Source: Trebonia sp963785645 (lineage in GTDB: Bacteria; Actinomycetota; Actinomycetes; Streptosporangiales; Streptosporangiaceae). Taken from it: a DNA stretch of 64,000 nt. The notes below the pieces were generated by a model. The model searched no databases, had not been told where the DNA came from, and saw only the letters and a list, made by a program, of their open reading frames with translations. Positions within the stretch are counted from its first letter, which is position 1, and every line of letters begins with the position of its first letter. The stretch is from contig CAWAWG010000005.1 in NCBI GenBank assembly GCA_963785645.1, positions 372,001-436,000 of the forward strand. The letters run 5' to 3'. A program made the translations under genes and the position numbers. Positions 9,563 to 18,771 of the stretch are shown piece after piece.

Positions 9563-9612
9563 GTTCTCATTCTGTCAATTCTCATATAATGAGAATATGA
9601 CAGAATGAGAAC
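9563..9612. repeat. Near-perfect AT-rich inverted repeat
   Basis: The left arm 9563-9585 (GTTCTCATTCTGTCA then ATTCTCAT) pairs with 9589-9612 around the loop ATA, with only one extra base in the right arm. G+C is about one third, against about 70% for the surroundings. Within each arm the motif TTCTCAT occurs twice. It could be an operator, a transposon end pair or a hairpin RNA; no adjacent gene decides. Confidence 0.7.
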
Positions 9613-9854
9613 GCAAACATAAACCGCCGGGCCTTTCAGGACAGGCACGATTTCCCGGGCCGGTACAGTTCCACGACTAGCACGGTTTCCTGGACTATCG
9701 CGCCCTCATTTCACAGGCATCACTTATTTGCCATTCGCACCTCTAGTGCCATTTGTAATTCGAATTTAATAATGGTATTTCGCTTACAGCGTACCGAGGG
9801 CGACGCGGCGGCTAGCCGGTGCGCCAGGAGACCCGGGTCCGTATGCTGATCGCC

Positions 9855-10797
9855 ATGACGATCCCGCTCACCGGCACCCAGTACGAGATCGAGGCAGGCG
9901 ACTACCGGGCAACCGTCACCGAGCTTGGCGCTGGCCTACGCGGTCTCCGGTTCGGCGACATCTTCCTGGTCACCAGCTTCGACGCCGATGAACTCCCGCC
10001 GCACGGCGCCGGCCAGCTCCTGACCCCGTGGCCGAACCGGGTCGACGGCGGCCGCTACGCCTTCGACGGCGAGAACTACCAGCTGGCCCTGTCCGAGCCC
10101 GCCCTCGGGAACGCCATCCACGGCCTGACCCGGTGGGCGCCGTGGGCCCGGGCCGCGCACGAGCAGGACGAGGTGACGCTGCGCTGCCTGCCGCACGGCC
10201 AGCAGGGGTACCCGTTCGCGGTGCAGACCGACGTAACCTACCGGGTCGACGCCGAGTCCGGGCTGCACGTCACGGTGACCGCGACCAACAAGGGCAGCCG
10301 CCCCGCGCCCTGGGGCACCGGGACGCACCCGTACCTGACGGCGGGCACCCGGACGATCGACGACTGCGAGCTGGAGCTGCCCGCCGACCGCTGGCAGCCC
10401 GTCGATGACCGGCTCATCCCGTCCGGGCCCGCGCAGGACGTGACCGGGACCGAGCTTCGACCTGCGCACAGCGCGCAAGCTGGCCGGCATCCAGCTCGAC
10501 CACGCGTTCACCGGCCTGCACCGGGAGGCCGACGGCCTCGCCTGGGTCCGGCTGACCGGCGGCGGGCTGACCACGGCCATGTGGATGGACGCGGCCAACC
10601 CCTGGCTCCAGGTCTTCACCAGCGACCCGCTCGAAGAGGAGCGCCGCCGGGCGGCGGTCGCCGTCGAGCCGATGACGTGCCCGCCGAACGCGTTCGTCAG
10701 CGGCGAGGACCTGATCGTCTTGCAGCCCAGGGAGTCCGTCACGGTCCGCTGGGGAGTCCGGGCTCCGTCACCGCGGCTGGCCAGGACCTCCGGGTGA
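9855..10797 (+). CDS. Aldose 1-epimerase family protein, frameshifted
   Basis: Galactose mutarotase-like fold; such enzymes interconvert alpha and beta anomers of hexoses or hexose phosphates in the cytosol. Seen: LLTPWPNRVDGGRYAFDG, NAIHGLTRWAPW with the catalytic-type His, and THPYLTAG with the second His. The C-terminal part with NPWLQVFTSDP and VEPMTCPPNAF lies in another frame. The break is near 10455, where one extra C between GAG and TTC would explain the shift; removing it gives FDLRTARKLAGIQLDHAFTG and a complete protein of about 313 residues. ATG 9855 is preferred; ATG 9843 is possible. Substrate cannot be assigned. Confidence 0.8.
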
Positions 10798-10840
10798 GGC
10801 CGCCTGCGCCGCTGACGCCGCCCGCACCCGGGCCAGGTCC

Positions 10841-11400
10841 TCACGGGGTGTCGATGTCGGCGGGGCTGCCTGTGTCCCCGCATTCGACAAGCGTGACGAG
10901 ATCGGGGTGCGCCCGCAGGAACGGGCGCGCCCCGGCATCGCCGGTGGCGGCATCGATCACGGCCGGCCAGTGAACCCGGTCGATGAGCACGGGGTTGCGC
11001 GGCAGGCCGTCGTATGCGGCGACCGCGACGGTCGCACCGCTCGCGTAGGCGCCGATCAGCCGGCGCACCGCCTCGGCCCCGACCAGCGGCTGGTCCGCGA
11101 GGGCGATCACGGCGGCCGTGGCACCGCCTTCCGTGGCACCGCCTGCCAGCGCACGCAGCCCGGTCACGAGCGAGGATCCCATACCGGACAGCCAGTCCGG
11201 ATTGTGCACGCTCACCACCCCGGGTAGTTCGACGGGCACGGCACCGGTCACCACGATCACGGGATCGGCCCCGCCTTCCCGCAGCAGCGCCACCCCGCGC
11301 TCGGCGAGCGTCGACCCGGCGAGTCGACGGTCGCCTTCGGCTGCCCGAGCCGGGACCCGTCCCCCGCCGCGAGCAGTATCCCCGCCACCCGTTGGACCAC
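10841..11400 (-). CDS. MobA-like NTP transferase (MocA/CoxX type), frameshifted
   Basis: Resembles molybdenum-cofactor cytidylyltransferases. The nucleotide-binding signature GILLAAGDGSRLGQPKAT is in one frame (from GTG 11400). The rest (LAERGVALLREGGADPVIVV, MGSSLVTGLRAL, ALADQPLVGAEAVRRLI, NPVLIDRVHWP) continues in another frame from about 11325, so a one-base indel is inferred. The domain is otherwise complete at about 187 residues. An XdhC/CoxI-type gene at 12570-13701 on the same strand, with which such transferases are typically associated in molybdoenzyme maturation, supports the assignment. No molybdoenzyme structural genes are present in the window. Confidence 0.75.
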
Positions 11401-11510
11401 GACCCCATCCAATCATCACCGGGGTGCCCGATGACACCCCCGCCGCATGGCACACCGAGTCGGAGGAAAAACCCGGTGACCAGGCGAGGTGACCGGGTTA
11501 TGGTCGAGCC

Positions 11511-12150
11511 GTGCCGCCTACATCGCAACTGCTCGCCTTCGCGCTCACGCGTTCATCATCATCTTGATCCCAGGGCCGAGCGTGCTCTTCACGGTCAGCC
11601 GGAGCGATCGTGCTCGGCCGTCTCGCCGGGGTCGCCACCGTGGCGGGCAACACGGTCGGCGCGTTCACGCTGGTGCTCGCCGTGGCGTTCGGCATCGGGC
11701 CGCTGATCGAGCGGTCGATCGTGGTGTTCACCGTGCTCAAGCTCGCGGGCGCCGGCTACCTGGTGTTCCTCGGTGTCCAGGCAATCAGGCACCGGCATTC
11801 GCTCGCCGAGGCGCTGGGCAGCCAAGGTGGAGCGGAAGACCGTGGCGCGGATCGTGGTGGACGGGTTCACGGTCGGGGTCACCAACCCCAAGGTGATCGT
11901 CTTCTTCTCCGCGATCCTGCCGCAGTTCGTTGACCGGCGGTCCGGCCACGTGCCGGTGCAGATCGTCGTGCTCGGCGCGGTCTTCGCGGGGGTCGCGCTG
12001 CTCGGCGACAGCGCCTGGGCGCTGGCGGCGGGCACCGTCCGCGCCTGGCTGTCCCGCTCACCGCGGCGGCTCGCCATGCTCGGCGGCACCGGCGGCCTCG
12101 CCATGATAGCCATCGGCACCCGCCTGGCGTTCACCGGCCGGGGCGACTGA
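11511..12150 (+). CDS. LysE/RhtB-family amino acid exporter, three frameshifts
   Basis: Inner-membrane exporter family of about 210 residues and six membrane segments. The pieces, in order, are VPPTSQLLAFALT, then AFIIILIPGPSVLFTVSR (hallmark PGPS motif), then IVLGRLAGVATVAGNTVGAF through the LAGAGYLVFLGVQAIR helix, then ERKTVARIVVDGFTVGVTNP (NPK motif) to the C-terminus. The frame changes at about 11547, 11605 and 11820. All six hydrophobic segments can be recovered, so this is either a gene damaged by sequence errors or a true pseudogene. It faces the MobA-like gene head-to-head with about 110 bases between. Substrate unknown. Confidence 0.75.
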
Positions 12151-12180
12151 CCCAGCGCGCCCCTTCCCCAGCGAGATAAG

Positions 12181-12440
12181 CGAACCGGCAACCGCAACCA
12201 CCGAGTTACCAGACCAGCAAGCCAACAACAGCAACCACCGAGCCAGCGGACCAACAACGGCAACCACCGGATACCTACCAGACGCCGCAGGCACCCACCC
12301 GGGCAAGATCCGAACCGGCAAGCAAGCCACAAAGAGCAACCACCCGCCAGCAGACCAACAACAGCAACCACCGAGCCAGCGGACCAACAACGGCAACCAA
12401 CCGGATACGTACCCGGCGCCACAGGCGCCGTCCCGGGCGC
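12181..12440. repeat. Two imperfect 130-bp tandem copies
   Basis: 12181-12310 and 12311-12440 both begin CGAACCGGCAA and share a block of about 53 bases (12222-12274 and 12355-12408) running from CCAACAACAGCAACCACCGA to CCGGATAC. Each copy also contains shorter CAAC/CAGC repeats. Non-coding; no function evident. Confidence 0.75.
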
Positions 12441-12597
12441 CGCCCGGCGAGGGGGATACGAAGGCCAGTGGAGGGGCTCCCTTTGTTTTGGGGGAGGGAC
12501 TCCCCCGTGCGCGAGGGGGTCACCGGGGGGGTCGTTCCCCCCGGGGGAGATACAGCGGTCACCGGGGGGTCATCCCCCGGGGGAGGAACAGTGGATG
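12412..12597. repeat. G5/C5 dispersed palindromic repeat, copy 2 (double core)
   Basis: Same element as at 1284-1392, in the opposite orientation, with two successive cores: GTCACCGGGGGGG to CCCCCCGGGGGAGAT and GTCACCGGGGGG to CCCCCGGGGGAGG. It runs up to and into the 3' end of the XdhC frame, so the last residues of that protein (CSSPGG) come from the repeat. Confidence 0.75.
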
Positions 12598-13701
12598 CGG
12601 CCTTCCGTGCTGGTGAGGGCCTGGCCGCTGCCGCCCCAGCGGAGCTGGATGAGCTCGGCGGCGATGGACACCGCGGTCTCTTCCGGGGTGCGGGCGCCCA
12701 GGTCAAGGCCGATCGGGGAGCGCAGCCGGGACAGTTCCTCGTCGGTCATGCCGATGTCGCGCAGGCGCTCAAGCCGGTCCTCGTGCGTGCGGCGCGAACC
12801 CATCGCGCCGATGTCGCCGGCCGGGGTGCGCAGCGCGACCTCAAGGACGGGCACGTCGAACTTCGGGTCGTGGGTCAGGACACAGATCACCGTGCGCGCG
12901 TCCACCTCGGCGCTGGCCAGGAACCGGTGCGGCCAGTCCACCACCACCTCGTCGGCGTCGGGGAAGCGGGACCTGGTGGCGAAGATCGGCCGCGCGTCGC
13001 AGACGGTCACGTGGTAGCCGAGGAACTTGCCGACGCGGGCGACGGCAGCCGCGAAGTCGATCGCGCCGAACACGAACATCCGCGGCGGCGGCGCGAACGA
13101 GTTCACGAATACCGACAGCTCGTCGCCGCGCCGCTCTCCGTGCTCGCCGTAGCGGCGGATGCCGGTAGCGCCCTGCGCGAGCATGCCGCGCACGTCGTCG
13201 TCCACGGCGGTGTCGAGCCGGTCCCCCGCGCCCAGGCTGCCGGTTGACTCACGTGCCGGGTCGCCCCAGATAACCCTGCGCGCGCCAACCTGGCCGGGGC
13301 CGGAGATCACGGTGGCCACCGCAACCGGCTCGCCGCGTTCGACCGCCTCGTGGATGTCGCCGAGCTCGGGGAACGTCGTCTTGTTCACCGGCTCGACGAA
13401 GATGTCCAGGATACCGCCGCAGGTCAGGCCGACGGCGAACGCGTCGTCGTCGCTGAAGCCGTACCGCTGCAGCACCGGCTGGCCGGTCTCGGTGACCTCC
13501 GTGGCCAGTTCGTAGACCGCGCCCTCGACGCAGCCGCCGGAGACGGAGCCGATCACCTCGCCGCCCGTCCAGGGGATCCGCGACCGCGAGCGCGGCGCCC
13601 GGGTCGCGCGGCGCGCTGCGGAACGTGCTGACCACCGTCGCCAGGCCGAACGTCTCGTCCGCGGCCCACCATTTGGTGATGGTGTTCAGGATGTCGCGCA
13701 C
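12570..13701 (-). CDS. XdhC/CoxI-family molybdoenzyme maturation factor, frameshifted
   Basis: XdhC-type proteins bind molybdenum cofactor and help its sulfuration and insertion into xanthine dehydrogenase or CO-dehydrogenase-like enzymes. The N-terminal part begins at GTG 13701 (RDILNTITKWWAADETFGLA, TFRSAPRDPGAALAV). The frame changes near 13570, after which GSVSGGCVEGAVYELA continues. A Rossmann C-terminal domain follows (MFVFGAIDFAAAVARVGKFL, VCDARPIFATRSRFPDADEV, AMGSRRTHEDRLERL). Both halves are complete at about 375 residues. It pairs logically with the MobA-like gene downstream. The extreme C-terminus overlaps a G5/C5 repeat. Confidence 0.85.
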
Positions 13702-13776
13702 AACCCCACCTCGAAGTCTCACTGGTCCCACCACGCTACCGAGCGATGTCGTAGCACGCCACAGCCTCTTTAGCGA

Positions 13777-14307
13777 CTACTTAACTGAACTCGCGACGAC
13801 CAGCGAATATGCCGCTGGCCAGCAGGTGCTCAGCCGGCGGGTCAGGCCCGCGACGGCCGTGACGGCCGCCCGCATCAGCCGTGGCATCGCGGGGTCGGCG
13901 AGCCGTTCAGGCCTTCGCTCAAGTTCGTCCGCGCTCAGCCACTGGTGCCTTTCGATGGTGAGGCGCTCTATCAGCGACTGGTGCGAGAAGTCCACCCGGG
14001 CATCGTCGACGGCGATCGCGAAGTACGTCTGGTACTGGATGACGGGCAGCACCGCAACGCGGAGTACTCGATCACGGTCATGCCGAGCGGCTCACCGAGG
14101 CTGCGGGGTCGACGTCGATCCCGGCCTCCTCGCGCATCTCCCGGGCACCCGCCTCGGCCAGGGTCTCGCCGCGCTCCGTCCCGCCGCCGATCGTGAGCCA
14201 GAAACGATCACCGCGCCGGTGCAGTTCCCGGCCAAGCTGCAGCAGCACGCGCCCCTCCCGGTCGACGGGAAGGACGCGCGCTGTGTTGCGCTTGACCTCA
14301 GCCGCAA
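13777..14307 (-). CDS. NUDIX hydrolase, frameshifted
   Basis: A perfect NUDIX box is readable on the minus strand at about 14110-14190: a Gly, five residues to Glu, then REMREEAGI, preceded by GDRFWLTIGG. Such proteins cleave nucleoside diphosphates linked to another moiety. The continuation GMTVIEYSALR and LPVIQYQTYFAIAVDDARV with RLTIERHQWLSADELE lies in other frames, so breaks are inferred near 14280, 14090 and 14050. Because of these the gene has no single long frame and is easily missed. A TTG at 14307 is the only plausible start seen. It lies just downstream of hisG on the same strand. Specific substrate unknown. Confidence 0.65.
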
Positions 14308-14317
14308 GGCGGTTCGG

Positions 14318-15194
14318 CTACTCCACGATCTTGGAGATCGGGATCTCCAGGATGTCGTGCGCGCCCGCCGCCTTGAGCGCGGGGATCAGCGTGTTGACGC
14401 CGCGCTTGGGCACCACTGTCTCGACCGCGTGCATGCCCGTGTTGGCGAGCGCGGTCACCGTCGGGGAGGACATCGCCGGCAGCATCGCCGGTCACCGCCT
14501 CGAGCTCCTCGGCGGCCACGTTGAGCTTGAGCAGAACCTGGCCGCGGGCCTGGATGGCGCCGCGCAGCAGCAGCACGATGTCTTCCATCGCGGTCCGCTT
14601 GCCGGGATCGGCGTAGGCGGCTCCGCAGGCGACGAGCTCGGTGTAGCTGGTCAGCAGCGTGTCCAGGATGCGCAGCCCGTTCTTGCGCAGCGAAGACCCG
14701 GTCTCGGTCAGGTCGACGATCGCGTCGACAATGTCCGGGACCTTGGCCTCGGTCGCACCGTAGGACGGGACAACCATCGCCTTGACGCCGTGCTCGGCGA
14801 GGAACCGCTCGGTCAGCGACGGGAACTCCGTCGAGATCCTGATGCCTTCTGGCAGGTCGGCGACCGACCGCCACGGCGCGCTGTCCTGGACCGCGAGGAC
14901 GACCCGGACCGGGTTGGAGGTCTGCTTGGAGTACTGAAGTTCGCCGAGCGAGACGATGTCCGCCTGCGTCTCGGTGATCCAGTCGCGGCCGGTGATGCCG
15001 ATATCGAACAGGCCGCGCTCCAGGTAGGAGGGGATCTCCTGCGGGCGCAGGAAGCGCACCCGGTCGATCCTCGGGTCGTCGACCGAGGCGTGGTAGTCGC
15101 GGTCCGACGCCCGGCGCACGGTCAGGTCCGCGGCGTCGAAGAGGTCAAGCGTGGCTTTTTCGAGCGAGCCTTTGGGCAGTACCAGAGAGAGCAT
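14318..15194 (-). CDS. hisG: ATP phosphoribosyltransferase, frameshifted near C-terminus
   Basis: First step of histidine synthesis: ATP plus PRPP to phosphoribosyl-ATP. The ATG at 15194 begins MLSLVLPKGSLEKATLDLF; GITGRDWITE and the PRPP-site region EDIVLLLRGAIQARGQ follow. The regulatory C-terminal domain changes frame near 14487: the corrected reading gives AMLPAMSSPTVTALANTG, then PKRGVNTLIPALKAAG and DILEIPISKIVE with a TAG at 14320-14318. It is the long, hexameric HisG form (about 292 residues). In many actinobacteria hisE lies immediately upstream; here the upstream gene is ribH and the 144-base gap is too short for hisE. Confidence 0.9.
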
Positions 15195-15338
15195 GGGAAA
15201 GTCCTTTTTATCCCGAACGTGTGCTTGGTTCCAGACATAACGAAGCGCCACGCCACTGCCTTCGCGGGCCAGCTCGGCACCGTGACGGCGCACTGGGGCG
15301 TGCGTTACCGCGGCCGACCCTTCGGTAGCGTGGCGCCG

Positions 15339-15845
15339 TTAATGTCGCGCGTTCTCGCTCTCGGGCAGGTCTCCGCAGCGGAGGGCTCGAAGCAGGATGG
15401 CGGTGTCAAGCGCGGCCACGACTGCCTCCCATCCCTTGTCCTCGCTGCTGTCCGGCAGCCCGCTGCGCTCACGGGCCTGCTCGATCGTGTTACACGTTAG
15501 CACGCCGTTGCCGACCGGCGTGCCCGAGTCCAGCGCCACCCGGGTCAGCCCGGCGGTCACCGCGTCGCAGACGTACTCGAAGTGCGGGGTACCGCCGCGG
15601 ATGACCGCGCCCAGGCAGGCAACGGCGTCATAGCGCTTGGCGAGTTCCTGGGCGACGACCGCGAGTTCCACCGCGCCCGCGACCCTGACCACGAGCGGGT
15701 CGGTGACCCCGCACGCTTTAGCGGCGGCCAGCGCCGCGGTCCACCAGCGAGTCGGTGATCTCGGCGTGCCACCGGGTGGCCGCGATTGCGAGCGACAGGC
15801 CGGCGGCGTCGACGGTCGTGAGCTCGGCCGTCCCTCCCCGCTCAT
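15339..15845 (-). CDS. ribH: 6,7-dimethyl-8-ribityllumazine synthase, two frameshifts
   Basis: Condenses 5-amino-6-ribitylaminouracil with dihydroxybutanone phosphate; forms icosahedral 60-mers or pentamers. The C-terminal two thirds are clear: VTDPLVVRVAGAVELAVVAQ, ACLGAVIRGGTPHFEYVCDA with the substrate-binding GGTPHFEYV segment, and LDSGTPVGNGVLTCNTIEQA. The N-terminal part (DAAGLSLAIAATRWHAEITD) lies in another frame, with changes near 15830 and 15742. ATG 15845 is the likely start. It is separated from ribBA by 298 bases, wide for a rib operon. Confidence 0.87.
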   Translation of the reverse strand: MSGEGRPSSRPSTPPACRSQSRPPGGTPRSPTRWWTAALAAAKACGVTDPLVVRVAGAVELAVVAQELAKRYDAVACLGAVIRGGTPHFEYVCDAVTAGLTRVALDSGTPVGNGVLTCNTIEQARERSGLPDSSEDKGWEAVVAALDTAILLRALRCGDLPESENARH

Positions 15846-16143
15846 CCGGCCACCTCGTCGCTCATCCGCTTCCCTGGTGCCTGGCATCGTTTGCCTCCGA
15901 GTTAGTGACGGCGCTGGGGGACCCGGCCGTGCACGCTCCGGGATCATCCCCTCCAGGAATGGTGGATGGTTGTTATCGCTATGACGTGGTCAGCCATCCA
16001 CTATAACTTGCTGCATGCGCTCCAGCTTCACACTTTTTGCTGTTATCTCCCTCTGCGGAGTCGTGGCGGGATGGGCGAGCGGAGCGGAGGGACCGGCTCG
16101 TTCGGCGATGATCCGGGCAGAGACCGGGGGCGGCCCGCGTCCG

Positions 16144-17591
16144 TCAGGAGACCTCGGCCGATGGCCGCTCCTGTACTTCCAGGGCTTCGAGCTGGTGGCC
16201 GAGACGGTCACGTTTGGTGGTGAGGTAGCGAAGGTTATGCGGCGTGGCCAGCGGGGGCAGCGGGATCCGGGTCACGCCGAAGCCGTGCGCTGCGAGGGCG
16301 TCGACCTTCGCCGGGTTGTTGGTGAGCAGCCGGACGGAGCGGACGCCCAGGTCGTCGAGAAGCTGGGCGGCGACCGAGTACTCGCGGGCGTCCACCGGCA
16401 GGCCGAGCTTGAGGTTCGCGTCCACGGTGTCCACGCCGGCGTCCTGCAGCTCGTAGGCCTGGAGCTTGGACACCAGGCCGATGCCCCTGCCCTCGTGGCC
16501 GCGCAGGTAGAGGACGACGCCCCGGCCCCGCTCGGCGATCTTGGCCATGGCGGCGTCGAGCTGCGCGCCGCAGTCGCAGCGCTGGGAGCCGAAGACGTCG
16601 CCGGTCAGGCACTCGGAGTGGACGCGGACAAGGACGTCCTCCCCGTCGGCATCTCCCGGCGCCGACCACCGCCGATATCGCCGAGGACAAGGGCGAGGTG
16701 CTCGGCGCCGTCGATGTCGGAGCGGTAGCCGTAGGCGCGCCACTCGCCGTAGGCGTTCGGGATGACCGTCTCCGCGACGCGGGTGACCAGGCGCTCGGTG
16801 CGGCGGCGGTGCTCGATGAGCTGCTCGATGGAGATCAGCGCGAGGCCGTGCTCGTCGGCGAACTCACGCAGCGCGGGCAGGCGCATCATCGTGCCGTCGT
16901 CGTGCACGATCTCGGCCAGGACCCCGACGGGCGGCAGCCCGGCGAGCGTAGCGAGGTCGACGGCGGCCTCGGTGTGGCCCGGACGGACCAGGACACCGCC
17001 CTCGCGGTAGCGGAGCGGGAAGATGTGGCCCGGCTTGACGAAGTCGGCCGGGGCAGCCTCCGGGTCGGCCAGCCGCGTGATCGTGGTCGTGCGGTCGGCG
17101 GCGGAGATGCCGGTGGTGACGCCCTCCGCCGCGTCGACGGTGACGGTGAAGGCGGTGCGCATGCGTTCGGTGTTCTGCGTGGTCATCAGCGGCAGCTGCA
17201 GGCGGTCCAGGTCCGCGCCGCGCATGGGCGCGCAGATGACCCCGCTGGTGTAGCGGACCATGAAGGCGAGCAGCTCCGGGGTGGCCTTGGCCGCGGCAAG
17301 GATGATGTCACCCTCGTTCTCCCGGTTGGCGTCATCGACCACGACGACCGGACGGCCGTCCGCGATGTCCTTGATCGCCCTAGCGACCTCGTCAAGCGGA
17401 ATGGCCCCGGAGAGTTCGGCGTCCACGTCGCCGCGGGCACGCTGGGGCCCGTCGGAAGACGCGTCGCGGGAGGTACCGGAGATCGTCTCTCCGGACGAAG
17501 CATCGCGGGGGGCGTCCCCGAATTGGCGCATGATCAGCCCATTTTGCGTCGTTTGCTGGGTCTTGGCGATTGGGGTCGGCTCTGCGGTCAC
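16144..17591 (-). CDS. ribBA: Bifunctional DHBP synthase / GTP cyclohydrolase II, frameshifted
   Basis: Two riboflavin-pathway activities in one protein. The RibB half makes dihydroxybutanone phosphate from ribulose 5-phosphate (VVVVDDANRENEGDIILAAA, YTSGVICAPMRGADLDRL, GHIFPLRYREGGVLVRPGHT with the acidic-loop Asp/Glu and the His). The RibA half opens GTP (VRVHSECLTGDVFGSQRCDC with zinc Cys and LRGHEGRGIGL). The frame changes near 16655, between the domains. The GTG start at 17591 overlaps the ribE stop in GTGA, which supports it despite an unusual extension of about 65 residues, rich in Ser/Gly/Asp, before the RibB domain. About 480 residues when joined. Confidence 0.9.
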
Positions 17592-18234
17592 CGGGTGCCT
17601 CCGATGAGCTTCTCCACGTACTTGGCGATCACGTCAACCTCGAGGTTGACCTCGGCGCCCGGCTGCTTGATGCCGAGCGTGGTGCGCTTGAGCGTCTCGG
17701 GGATGAGGCTGACCTCGAACCAGTCGTCGGCGATCGCCGGAGACGGTGAGGCTGACCCCGTCGACGGTGATGGAGCCCTTGTGCACCACGTACCTGGCCA
17801 GGTCCGCGGGGAGGCTGATCCGGACGACCTCCCACTGCTCCTGGGGGTCCCGGCTGACGATGGTGGCGGTGCCGTCGACGTGGCCCTGGACGAGGTGGCC
17901 GCCGAGGCGGTCGTCGAGGCGGACCGAGCGCTCAAGGTTGACCTTGGTGCCCGGGGCGACGGACTTGAGGCTGGAGCGGGCGAGGGTCTCCCCCATGACG
18001 TCGGCGACAAAGCCGAGCGGAACGCTGGGCGGGCCCGCAGGCTGTCCCTCCAGGTGGACGGGCGCGGCGCGCATGAGCGCGGTGACCGTCAGGCAGACGC
18101 CGTTGACGCAGATGGAGTCGCCTAGACGGGCATCCTGACGTGACCACGGTGCTGAGCACATGAATACGGGCGAAATCGCCGAGATGCTCGACCGCCTCGA
18201 CCTCGCCGAGGTCCTCAACGATGCCGGTGAACAA
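17588..18234 (-). CDS. ribE: Riboflavin synthase alpha chain, two frameshifts
   Basis: Dismutates two lumazines to riboflavin. The TTG start at 18234 begins LFTGIVEDLGEVEAVE and has a strong GGAGGAG site just upstream. The first barrel continues in another frame from about 18135 (DSICVNGVCLTVTAL, GFVADVMGETLARSSL, ERSVRLDDRLGGHLVQGHVD). The second barrel (HKGSITVDGVSLTV) changes frame again near 17745 to WFEVSLIPETLKRTTLG and ends KYVEKLIGGTR. Both barrel repeats are complete. It is the first gene behind the FMN riboswitch. ribD is not in this cluster. Confidence 0.88.
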
Positions 18235-18352
18235 CCGCGCCTCCTCCGGTCCGGCTCCGGGGGACGCGACTGCTGGCCTGCATACAGCCGCGCCCGGCTT
18301 GCGCGTGCAGCGCAACGCCACCGGGCACGGCCGGCCTCGGCCGGCCGCGCGC

Positions 18353-18474
18353 GTGCTGCCTCCCATCCGGACTTTAACCGTCGGTCCCGGAGTTCCACCG
18401 GGTCAGCCAGCCGCGGTTGCGGCCGGGTCGCGGACTGTAACCGCCGGTTCGGAGTTTCACCGACCCCGGAGCAC
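18353..18474 (-). promoter_or_regulatory. FMN riboswitch (RFN element)
   Basis: The minus strand carries the RFN hallmarks in order: GTCGGTGAAACTCCGAACC, GGCGGTTACAGTCCGCGACC, GTGGAACTCCGGGACC, GACGGTTAAAGTCCGGATGG and GGAGGCAGCAC. The outer stem GTGCT/AGCAC closes it at 18470-18474 and 18353-18357. A G/C hairpin (arms CGGCCGGCC and GGCCGGCCG, 18328-18347) follows directly and may be the expression platform. High FMN is expected to reduce expression of ribE, ribBA and ribH. Confidence 0.95.
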
Positions 18475-18771
18475 GCTCACTTCCGCTAACCAGTGTGCCA
18501 CACGACGTATTCCGCCTGACAGGCACGTCGGCGTGACGCCGCTCTCAAACACGGCACACCTGGCATATCGCACCGAGCCCAGCAAGCACGCTGCGCTACG
18601 CATATCCAGGCAGCTAGCGGCCGGTGCGGCATTCGGGCAACAGCACTGGTTCTTGCCGTTATTAGCGGTCCTGGCGTACTGGAAGGTCCGGGATGGTCAT
18701 GGCGGCATCCGGCAGGCGACGCCAGGCGGCACCGCGTCGCCGCCATTTGGCGGGTATTTTTCCGGCGCCGG

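Larger units (their letters stand above)
9404..9854. other. Intergenic region, unusually AT-rich
   Basis: 450 bases with no gene I can support. It holds the terminator at 9487-9532, the AT-rich inverted repeat at 9563-9612, and from about 9710 a stretch far below the genome G+C with a palindrome AATTCGAATT at 9757-9766. The composition suggests a regulatory island or a remnant of acquired DNA. Confidence 0.5.

Noticed and set aside
12181..12440. Repeat array resembling CRISPR
   Set aside because: Only two imperfect 130-base copies, no short regular repeat-spacer pattern and no cas genes.
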